Source of the DNA: Clostridium sp. CAG:273
GTDB lineage: Bacteria > Bacillota > Clostridia > TANB77 > CAG-508
Assembly: GCA_000438355.1 (NCBI GenBank)
Contig: FR901520.1
Coordinates: 24,295 to 35,480, forward strand
Direction of reading: 5' to 3'
Length of the DNA stretch: 11,186 nt
The notes below the pieces were generated by a model. That model was given only the letters and a program-made list of their open reading frames with translations. It ran no database searches and was not told the origin of the DNA. The number at the start of each line of letters is the position of its first letter. Positions within the stretch are counted from its first letter, which is position 1. Of this stretch, positions 1 to 4,813 are shown piece by piece. Made by a program: the position numbers and the translations under genes.

Positions 1-2
1 TG

Positions 3-527
3 GCACCAGCTAATATTAGAAAAGAAGGTGCGTTTTTTGACTTGCCAATAGCAGTAGGAATATTGTGCAGTATTGGAGTTATAAAAAATATCCCAAAAGA
101 AGATATAGCATTTATAGGAGAATTATCATTAGATGGCAAAGTAAATAAAGTAAATGGAACTTTACCAATGTGCATAGAAGGAAAAAGTCTTGGAATAAAA
201 AAGGTAATAGTTCCAAAAGAAAATGCATTAGAAGCAAGTATTGTAAAAGGTATAGAAGTAATAGGTGTAAATTCATTAAAAGAGACAGTAAATTACTTAA
301 ACAAAAACAATTTACAACCAATATACTCAAATTGGGAAGAAATAGCAGAAAAAGCAGAGAAATACAATGTGGATTTTTCAGAAGTAAAGGGACAAGAAAA
401 TGTTAAAAGAGCTGTAGAAGTAGCAGCTGCTGGAGCACATAATTGCTTATGTATTGGGCCACCAGGGTCACGGAAAAACAATGATAGCAAAAAGAATTCC
501 CACAATTTTACCAGATTTAAGTTTTGA
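3..527 (+). CDS. comM: ComM/YifB-type Mg-chelatase-like AAA+ ATPase, N-terminal part (5' partial, frameshifted)
   Basis: The reading frame is open from the left edge, so the real start lies outside the window; the first codons read APANIRKEGAFFDLPIA, the conserved ChlI-like N-terminal domain of the ComM/YifB family. It continues through the domain (HNCLCIGPPGS) up to the Walker A loop. There the frame is lost: after the TCA serine codon at 468-470 an extra C (471) turns the expected G-K-T into R-K-N, and the frame ends 19 codons later at 527. The correct frame resumes at 472 (GGA AAA ACA ATG, G-K-T-M) in the next entry. In Gram-negatives ComM is a hexameric helicase that helps integrate transforming DNA; its role in clostridia is not established. 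The rest of the protein is well conserved in both frames, so this is either a very recent null mutation or a base-calling error. Family assignment is secure. Confidence 0.9.
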   Translation, partial: APANIRKEGAFFDLPIAVGILCSIGVIKNIPKEDIAFIGELSLDGKVNKVNGTLPMCIEGKSLGIKKVIVPKENALEASIVKGIEVIGVNSLKETVNYLNKNNLQPIYSNWEEIAEKAEKYNVDFSEVKGQENVKRAVEVAAAGAHNCLCIGPPGSRKNNDSKKNSHNFTRFKF

Positions 528-1335
528 AGAAGCGTTAGAAGTAACTAAAATTCATAGTATATCTGGTATGCTTTCAAAAGATGTACCAATAATTATAAAT
601 AGGCCTTTTAGAGCTCCACACCATACAATATCTCCAAAATCTTTAATAGGAGGAGGCTTAATACCAAAACCAGGAGAAGTAAGTCTATCACATTATGGTA
701 TATTGTTTTTAGATGAATTAACAGAATTTAATAGAAGTACTTTAGAAGTTCTAAGAGGACCATTAGAAGATGGAATAGTAACAATAAGTAGAGTAAATTC
801 AATTTTCACATATCCTTGTAAATTTATGTTTGTTGCATCAATGAATCCATGTCCATGTGGATATTATGGTTCAAAAGAAAAAGAATGCACATGTACAGAG
901 CAAGCAATAGCAAAATATATAGGTAAAATAAGCGGACCACTTTTAGATAGAATAGATATTCAAGTAGAAGTAAATGGAATAAAGTACGAAAAACTAGAAA
1001 GTAGTAACAATATAGAGACTTCAAAAAACATACAAAAAAGAGTAAACTTGGCACGTATAATACAAAGAGAAAGATATAAAAACGAAAATATATTTTCTAA
1101 TTCAGAACTTACTCCAAAATTAATAGAAAAATACTGCAAAATAGATGAAGAAAGTAAAAAAATATTACAAATAGCATTTGAAAAATTAGGATTAAGTGCA
1201 AGAGCCTACGGAAGAATTTTAAAGGTAGCAAGAACAATTGCAGATTTAAGTAATAGCAAAGATATAAGAAAAAATCATATAGCAGAAGCAATACAATATA
1301 GAAGTTTAGATAAAAAATATTGGAAGACTAGGTAA
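454..1335 (+). CDS. comM: ComM/YifB-type AAA+ ATPase, C-terminal part in shifted frame
   Basis: From 472 this frame carries the rest of the preceding gene: GKTMIAKRIPTILPDLSFEE after the P-loop, FRAPHHTIS, Walker B LFLDE (D at 712-714, E at 715-717), the conserved PCPCGYYG segment with further cysteines (CTCT), the arginine-finger-like SGPLLDRID, and the C-terminal Mg-chelatase helical domain with LSARAYGRILKVARTIADL. All normal family landmarks after the P-loop are present and the end is at the expected distance. The nominal TTG start at 454 overlaps the upstream frame and gives six non-family residues, with no ribosome binding site; I therefore do not think this is an independently translated protein. 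As a free fragment it would lack the ChlI domain and an initiation signal. The 3' end (LDKKYWKTR) lies inside the first unit of a tandem repeat array that continues beyond the stop. Confidence 0.88.
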   Translation: MGHQGHGKTMIAKRIPTILPDLSFEEALEVTKIHSISGMLSKDVPIIINRPFRAPHHTISPKSLIGGGLIPKPGEVSLSHYGILFLDELTEFNRSTLEVLRGPLEDGIVTISRVNSIFTYPCKFMFVASMNPCPCGYYGSKEKECTCTEQAIAKYIGKISGPLLDRIDIQVEVNGIKYEKLESSNNIETSKNIQKRVNLARIIQRERYKNENIFSNSELTPKLIEKYCKIDEESKKILQIAFEKLGLSARAYGRILKVARTIADLSNSKDIRKNHIAEAIQYRSLDKKYWKTR

Positions 1336-1485
1336 AAGTATTGTAAAATTTAAGTAAAAAATATTGGAAGGAAAAGTAAAAGCATTGTAAAACTTAGGTA
1401 AAAAGTATTTGAGATGTTAAGTAAAAAGTATTGGAATGTTTAGATAAAAATTGTAAAGGTTAGTTAAAAGATATTGTAAGAATTA
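1309..1485 (+). repeat. Degenerate tandem repeat array, about 8 units of 20-23 bp
   Basis: Units begin at about 1309, 1331, 1353, 1375, 1397, 1420, 1443 and 1463. Their core is GTAAAAAGTATTGGAA with variants (GGTAAAAGTATTGTAA, AGTAAAAGCATTGTAA, GATAAAAATTGTAA), followed by an A/T stretch usually ending in TTA. The first four units are exactly 22 bp. The first unit is the end of the comM coding sequence; the rest fill most of the comM-yraN gap. The array contains no usable start codon, ribosome binding site or open frame. It looks like slippage or unequal duplication of the gene's 3' end followed by drift; a role in protein binding or transcript stability is possible but not shown. Confidence 0.75.
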
Positions 1486-1554
1486 AACAATATAAAAAAA
1501 CAAATATAATAATTTAACAAAGCGAAAGTAAATGCAAAAGAGGAAAAATTTAAA

Positions 1555-1908
1555 ATGTATATATATCATGAATTTGGAAAAATGGGAGAAGACATAGCAG
1601 CAAATTATTTAACAAAAAATAATTATAAAATAATAGAAAGAAACTTCAGATGTAAGCAAGGTGAAATAGATATAATTGCAAGAGAAAAAGACGAAATAGT
1701 TTTTGTAGAAGTAAAAACGAGAAGTAGTTGTACATATGGCAGACCAAGTGAAGCAGTTAATGAAAGTAAACAAAAACACATAACAAAAGCTACTAAATAT
1801 TATATATATTTAAATAAATTGGAAAATTATTATATAAGAATAGATGTAATAGAAGTTTATTTTTCCAATAATAAATTTTATATAAATCATATAAAACAAA
1901 TAATTTAA
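1555..1908 (+). CDS. yraN: YraN/UPF0102 family nuclease-fold protein
   Basis: A 117-residue protein of normal length for the family, with its landmarks in order: GEDIAANYL (11-19), the N-F-R-C-K-Q-GEIDIIA segment (30-42) and VFVEVKTR (49-56). E37, D39, E52 and K54 match the D/E...E-x-K core of the restriction-endonuclease-like (Holliday-junction-resolvase-like) fold. Its biochemical activity is not established in most bacteria; family members are often near comM, rnhB and dprA, and its position just after the comM gene fits. The ATG at 1555 is preceded by GAGG (1540-1543) at 11 bp. A TATAAT hexamer lies at 1505-1510 but without a good -35 at 17 bp, so a separate promoter is uncertain. No truncation seen. 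Confidence 0.93.
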   Translation: MYIYHEFGKMGEDIAANYLTKNNYKIIERNFRCKQGEIDIIAREKDEIVFVEVKTRSSCTYGRPSEAVNESKQKHITKATKYYIYLNKLENYYIRIDVIEVYFSNNKFYINHIKQII

Positions 1909-1939
1909 AAAATAATTCCAAAATCTTAGATAAAATAAC

Positions 1940-1987
1940 GAAAAGATAATTCTTTTCATAATATATATAAAATAATTATGAAAGGAG
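1940..1987 (+). promoter_or_regulatory. Leader hairpin that would sequester the lysozyme ribosome binding site
   Basis: TCTTTTCATAAT (1951-1962) is complementary over 12 bp, with a single G-U pair, to ATTATGAAAGGA (1975-1986), leaving a 12-nt AU loop. The right arm contains most of the Shine-Dalgarno AAAGGAG (1981-1987) of the gene starting at 1998. An upstream GAAAAG (1940-1945) can instead pair with CTTTTC (1952-1957), which would free the ribosome binding site, so two mutually exclusive folds are possible. The stem is AU-rich, compatible with a temperature-sensitive or accessory-factor-controlled switch. This is read from sequence complementarity only; the transcription start is unknown. 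Confidence 0.4.
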
Positions 1988-1997
1988 TTTATAAAAG

Positions 1998-3308
1998 GTG
2001 AACAAAATAATTAAAATAATTTGTACAGTATTAATAATACCAACGTTTTTAATATGTTTTCTTATGCCTAACTCTATGGCTTTATCTCCATCTAGTGAAC
2101 CAACTTATCCAGGAATTGATGTTAGTGGATATCAAGGGAATATAGACTATAGCAAAGTAGCAAAAGCAGGTATAAAAATCGTATATATGAAATCAAGTGA
2201 AGGTAATAGTTATGTAGATTCACATTTTGAAAGAAATTATACAGAAGCTAAGAAAAATGGATTAAAAGTAGGAGTATATCATTTTTTAACAGCAAGAAGT
2301 ATTAGTCAGGCAGAGCATCAAGCTCAATTTTTTGTTTCTTTAATTTCTAATAAAAGTATAGACTGTAAACTTGCTATGGATTTTGAGAATTTTGGAAATT
2401 TGAATAAGAAACAAATAAATGAAATTGCAATTGCATTTATTAATAAAGTTAAAGAACTTAGTGGAAAAGAAATAGTTGTTTATAGTAATACATATACTGC
2501 AACATATGTTTTTGAAGGCGAAGTTACAAATTATCCATTGTGGGTAGCACAATATGGCGTAAATCAACCTCAGGATAATGGAAATTGGTCATCTTGGGTA
2601 GGCTGGCAATATGCAGATGATGGAGAGGTAAATGGTATAAATGCTAGAGTAGACATGGATAAATTTACTAAAGAAATATTATTATCAGACACATCAGAAA
2701 TTCCAGATGTAGAAAATCCAAATTCTGGGGGAAATGGTGGAAACGAAGGCGGAAACCAAAATGGTAACGGAAGTGGAAATAATGGAGATAATAATTCAGA
2801 CGGAAATAATAATGGAAATCCAAAAACAAAAACAATTATTATAAAATGGGGAGATACATTGTCTCAAATAGCATTAGACTATAATACTACAGTAAGAAGA
2901 CTTGTAGAACTTAATAACATAGAAAATGAAAATTTAATATATGCAGGAGAAACATTAGTAGTGCCTATAACAAATAGTAATATAGAAAATATTTATATAG
3001 TAAAAAGAGGAGATACATTATCTCAAATAGCATTAAACTTTAATACAACAGTAAGTGCAATAGCAAATTTAAATAAAATAACTAATGTGAATTTAATATA
3101 TACAGGTCAAAGACTAATAATTCCAGGAAATATTGTAAACGAAGATGGATGTATGCATGATTGTGGACACAAATTATATACAGTAAGAAGCGGAGATACA
3201 TTATGGAGTATTGCAAGAAGATATGGAACATCTATTGCCAATATTGTAAGATTAAATAAAATAAATAACCCAAACTTAATTTATCCTGGCCAAATATTTA
3301 GAATTTAA
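1998..3308 (+). CDS. Secreted GH25 lysozyme with three C-terminal LysM repeats
   Basis: A 436-residue exported peptidoglycan hydrolase (N-acetylmuramidase). Residues 1-28 form a signal peptide: K3/K6, a hydrophobic core (IICTVLIIPTFLICFLM) and a cut after NSMA. The GH25 domain spans about 38-225: GIDVSGYQG with D41, VYMKSSEG, VGVYHF, AMDFE with acidic residues D128 and E130, VVYSN, LWVAQYG and WVGWQY near the end. A Gly/Asn-rich linker (about 240-275) leads to LysM repeats at about 279-323, 332-376 and 393-436, each with a GDTL start, an LN core and an LIY(A/T/P)GQ-type end. Between repeats 2 and 3 lies a C385-x-H387-x-C389-x-H391 patch, not part of a LysM fold. GTG start at 1998 with AAAGGAG (1982-1987) 10 bp upstream. 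It probably cleaves the cell's own wall or that of competitors; I see no holin beside it, so a phage origin is not indicated. Confidence 0.93.
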   Translation: MNKIIKIICTVLIIPTFLICFLMPNSMALSPSSEPTYPGIDVSGYQGNIDYSKVAKAGIKIVYMKSSEGNSYVDSHFERNYTEAKKNGLKVGVYHFLTARSISQAEHQAQFFVSLISNKSIDCKLAMDFENFGNLNKKQINEIAIAFINKVKELSGKEIVVYSNTYTATYVFEGEVTNYPLWVAQYGVNQPQDNGNWSSWVGWQYADDGEVNGINARVDMDKFTKEILLSDTSEIPDVENPNSGGNGGNEGGNQNGNGSGNNGDNNSDGNNNGNPKTKTIIIKWGDTLSQIALDYNTTVRRLVELNNIENENLIYAGETLVVPITNSNIENIYIVKRGDTLSQIALNFNTTVSAIANLNKITNVNLIYTGQRLIIPGNIVNEDGCMHDCGHKLYTVRSGDTLWSIARRYGTSIANIVRLNKINNPNLIYPGQIFRI

Positions 3309-3414
3309 TTATAACTTATTCATAAGAAAAAATATAATAAAGGAAGTTAAAAAATAATCCTTAAAATAAAAAAATGTCCTAAAAGTAGATTTAGTTAGAT
3401 TTAATCTATTTAGT

Positions 3415-3556
3415 AAAAATATTATAAGTGTCTTTCTCAATTTTAAAAACCTTTCCCCTTTTGGACATCTGTAACTCGGCATAATGCCTCGAACAGCTGT
3501 CACAATGGTCACCCACGCAAGGCTTTAAAATTTCAAAAGACACTTATAATATTTTT
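3415..3556. ncRNA. Candidate structured RNA or MITE-like element bounded by a perfect 21-bp inverted repeat
   Basis: The arms 3415-3435 and 3536-3556 are perfect reverse complements over 21 bp (core ATTATAAGTGTCTTT). Inside, 3439-3453 pairs imperfectly with 3519-3533. The centre contains GACATCTGT (3464-3472) opposite ACAGCTGTC (3493-3501), one mismatch, and a GGCA-TAA-TGCC tip (3478-3488). Bases 3450-3525 are roughly half G+C in a genome near 25%, a known mark of structured RNA in AT-rich DNA. The whole could fold into one long interrupted hairpin on either strand, somewhat like 6S RNA in shape, though shorter and without sequence I recognise. Long terminal inverted repeats also fit a miniature inverted-repeat element, but no clear target-site duplication flanks it. 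Strand and identity remain open. Confidence 0.5.
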
Positions 3557-3600
3557 GTTCTAATGATGTAGTTCTAAAAGTTTAATTCTAATATTTTAAG

Positions 3601-3629
3601 ATAGCTTATTATTTGCAAAGCTATTTTTT
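3601..3629 (+). terminator. Rho-independent terminator
   Basis: ATAGCTT (3601-3607) pairs perfectly with AAGCTAT (3618-3624) across a 10-nt loop, followed directly by six T (3624-3629). It has the right polarity to end transcripts coming from the lysozyme gene or from a + strand RNA made from the island at 3415-3556. Confidence 0.7.
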
Positions 3630-3647
3630 ATGGATTTAATTACACAT

Positions 3648-3676
3648 TTCACAAATAGCTAATATTAACATAAAAT
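3648..3676 (+). promoter_or_regulatory. Sigma-A-type promoter of the ABC ATPase gene
   Basis: TTCACA (3648-3653) and TAAAAT (3671-3676) are each one mismatch from consensus and are spaced exactly 17 bp. The start point would be near 3683, giving a leader of about 25 nt containing AGGAGG (3697-3702) before the ATG at 3708. It lies just downstream of a terminator, so the ABC gene would be its own transcription unit. Confidence 0.6.
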
Positions 3677-3707
3677 ATATTAGGATGAATTTTTTTAGGA
3701 GGCAATT

Positions 3708-4316
3708 ATGAAAAATATTTTGGAACTAAAAAACATAGGGAAAAAATATCAAGCTAAAAATGGAGAAATAGAAGCACTAAAAAATGTTAACTTAAAAGTT
3801 CAAGAAGGGGAGTTTGTTAGTATAATAGGTCCAAGCGGATGTGGAAAATCTACATTATTGTCTATTATAGCAGGTTTAGAAAAGCAAACATCAGGAGAAG
3901 TGCTAAAAAAAGGAGAAATTGGTTACATGCTTCAAACAGATAGCTTACTTCCTTGGAGGACTATTTATAAAAATGTACTATTTGGATTAGAAATAAGAAA
4001 AATAAAAACTCTAGAAAACGAAAAATATGCTCAAGAATTATTAAAAAAATACAATTTATATGAATTTAAAGAAAAATATCCAAATCAATTATCTGGTGGC
4101 ATGAGGCAAAGAGTAGCTTTAATTAGAACTTTAGCAACAAGACCAAGCATACTTCTTTTAGATGAAGCATTCTCAGCATTAGATTATCAAACCAGAATAA
4201 TGGTAACAAATGATATATTTCAAATATTAAAAAACGAAAAAATAACTGCAGTTATGGTAACACACGATATATCAGAAGGTAGATTCCAATGTAGACACCA
4301 ATTGAAATATGCTTGA
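3708..4316 (+). CDS. ABC transporter ATPase (nitrate/sulfonate/taurine importer type), C-terminally truncated, probably inactive
   Basis: A 202-residue ATP-binding subunit resembling SsuB/TauB/ThiZ-like importer ATPases. Seen in order: Walker A GPSGCGKST, Q-loop LQTDSLLPW, signature LSGGMRQR, Walker B ILLLDEAFSALD (most relatives have DEP here) and H-loop VTHD. The family match stops at VTHDISE; the last 12 residues (GRFQCRHQLKYA) are unrelated, and about 45-60 residues usual in the family are missing. No other frame restores the expected A-x-x-x-A-D-R continuation, so this looks like a deletion or rearrangement at about 4278 rather than a one-base frameshift. No permease or binding-protein gene is adjacent. 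The promoter and AGGAGG site are intact. Substrate cannot be deduced. It is probably a pseudogene; the core ABC assignment is certain. Confidence 0.85.
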   Translation: MKNILELKNIGKKYQAKNGEIEALKNVNLKVQEGEFVSIIGPSGCGKSTLLSIIAGLEKQTSGEVLKKGEIGYMLQTDSLLPWRTIYKNVLFGLEIRKIKTLENEKYAQELLKKYNLYEFKEKYPNQLSGGMRQRVALIRTLATRPSILLLDEAFSALDYQTRIMVTNDIFQILKNEKITAVMVTHDISEGRFQCRHQLKYA

Positions 4317-4318
4317 AA

Positions 4319-4341
4319 AATGATTTGAATTCAAATTCATT
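4319..4341. repeat. Palindrome centred on an EcoRI site, directly after the ABC stop
   Basis: TTTGAATTCAAA (4324-4335) is a perfect 12-bp palindrome; it extends to AATGA...TCATT on each side with one unpaired T. It begins three bases after the ABC stop codon. It could be a hairpin at the end of the transcript, a MarR-like operator, or the scar of a rearrangement. No T-run follows, so it is a poor terminator. Confidence 0.5.
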
Positions 4342-4374
4342 GTAAAAAAATGTAAGCTTTTCAGTAGCAAAAAG

Positions 4375-4525
4375 TATGGCATTTTATAGTTTTTCCGTTC
4401 GAAGGAAATGCCATAGGTTGAGAAATTACAAAACGTTTATATTTAAGCACTTACAAAGATTTGCTTCCCTATTTTCGCGTGTCGAGGTAGGGAGGCACTA
4501 TCGATAGATAGGGCATTCCTGCCAT
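4375..4525. ncRNA. Candidate structured RNA or element: cluster of GC-rich hairpins
   Basis: Three compact stems lie in a row. TATGGCATTT (4375-4384) pairs perfectly over 10 bp with AAATGCCATA (4406-4415). GCTTCCCTA (4463-4471) pairs with TAGGGAGGC (4488-4496) over 9 bp with one G-U. GGCA-TTCC-TGCC (4512-4523) closes a tetraloop. A CTATCGATAG palindrome (4498-4507) sits between the last two, and TGCCATA from the first stem recurs at 4520-4526, allowing alternative pairing. Bases 4460-4525 are about half G+C in a far more AT-rich surround. It does not match any riboswitch or housekeeping RNA core that I know, and its strand cannot be fixed. Folding is inferred from complementarity only. Confidence 0.4.
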
Positions 4526-4703
4526 AAATGGACAGTTTAGGATAAATTTATTGAGATAAAGGCGAGTTCAAAATAAAAACAATAAAACTGTAGAAATAAA
4601 AATTGCAATAAAAATGTAATGACATGAAGTTAAGACATTTTTAAGATAAAAAATATAATAATTTATTAAATAGAAAAATGAAAATAACTGGAATATTTAA
4701 ATT

Positions 4704-4763
4704 GAAAAAGTGGCAGGAAAAAATGTCAATAGTTTTTGAAAAGTAGCAGGGAAAAATTGACAA
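4704..4763 (+). repeat. Near-direct repeat (2 x 26 bp) overlapping the metG promoter
   Basis: 4704-4729 and 4738-4763 are similar 26-bp copies sharing the AAAAGTGGCAGG / AAAAGTAGCAGG core, an A-run and a TGTCAA / TGACAA end, 34 bp apart (about three helical turns). The second copy contains the TTGACA -35 element at 4757-4762; the first has ATGTCA in the same place and no good -10. They could be paired operator sites or a local duplication. Confidence 0.55.
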
Positions 4764-4785
4764 AATACTATTAATATGGTATTAT
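4757..4785 (+). promoter_or_regulatory. Strong extended -10 promoter of the MetRS gene
   Basis: A perfect -35 TTGACA (4757-4762), exactly 17 bp, then TATTAT (4780-4785) preceded by a TGn extension (4777-4779). Transcription would start near 4792, leaving a leader of about 22 nt with AGGAGG (4800-4805) before the TTG start. Such a short leader excludes leader-RNA control from this promoter. Confidence 0.75.
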
Positions 4786-4813
4786 AAAAATATTTAAATA
4801 GGAGGAATTTTAA

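Larger units (their letters stand above)
3309..3707. other. Gene-free interval with a structured island, terminator and promoter
   Basis: No protein-coding frame is convincing on either strand. From left to right it holds an AT-rich stretch after the lysozyme stop with no clear terminator, a short palindrome TAGATTTAATCTA (3396-3408), a 142-bp inverted-repeat island (3415-3556), an intrinsic terminator (3601-3629) and the promoter of the ABC gene (3648-3676). The last three are listed separately. Confidence 0.7.
4317..4813. other. 497-bp gene-free interval upstream of the methionyl-tRNA synthetase gene
   Basis: No open frame longer than a few codons follows any start codon with a ribosome binding site. 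Contents: palindrome at 4319-4341; a GC-rich cluster of hairpins at 4375-4525; an AT-rich stretch at about 4560-4700 where AAAAATGT (4610-4617) can pair with ACATTTTT (4635-4642), a weak stem-loop; a near-direct repeat at 4704-4763; and a strong promoter at 4757-4785. I looked for a T-box leader, common before clostridial aminoacyl-tRNA synthetase genes, and saw no T-box core; the promoter so close to the start also leaves no room for one. Confidence 0.7.

Noticed and set aside
468..480. Programmed ribosomal frameshift in comM
   Set aside because: No slippery sequence allows re-pairing of the P-site tRNA at TCA-C, there is no stop at the shift point, and the family does not use recoding; an indel is simpler.
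1309..1485. CRISPR array
   Set aside because: Units follow each other without spacers, are degenerate and no cas genes are present.
1998..3308. Prophage endolysin
   Set aside because: It has its own signal peptide, three LysM repeats and no holin or phage genes nearby; a cellular or secreted lysozyme fits better.
3309..3335. Terminator just after the lysozyme stop (CTTAT-TC-ATAAG)
   Set aside because: Five base pairs with a two-base loop and no T-run; cannot work as an intrinsic terminator.
3309..3512. A 67-codon reading frame on the - strand covering the left half of the inverted-repeat island
   Set aside because: It has no ribosome binding site, its sequence follows the RNA-like inverted repeats, and it reads low-complexity protein elsewhere.
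4391..4410. tRNA-like T-arm (TTTCC GTTCGAA GGAAA)
   Set aside because: The loop is shifted by one base from the T-loop consensus and no anticodon, D-arm or acceptor pairing surrounds it; the bases fit the larger 4375-4415 hairpin better.
4317..4813. T-box leader before the aminoacyl-tRNA synthetase gene
   Set aside because: No T-box core or specifier-type stem I found, and the strong promoter starts transcription only about 22 nt before the gene.
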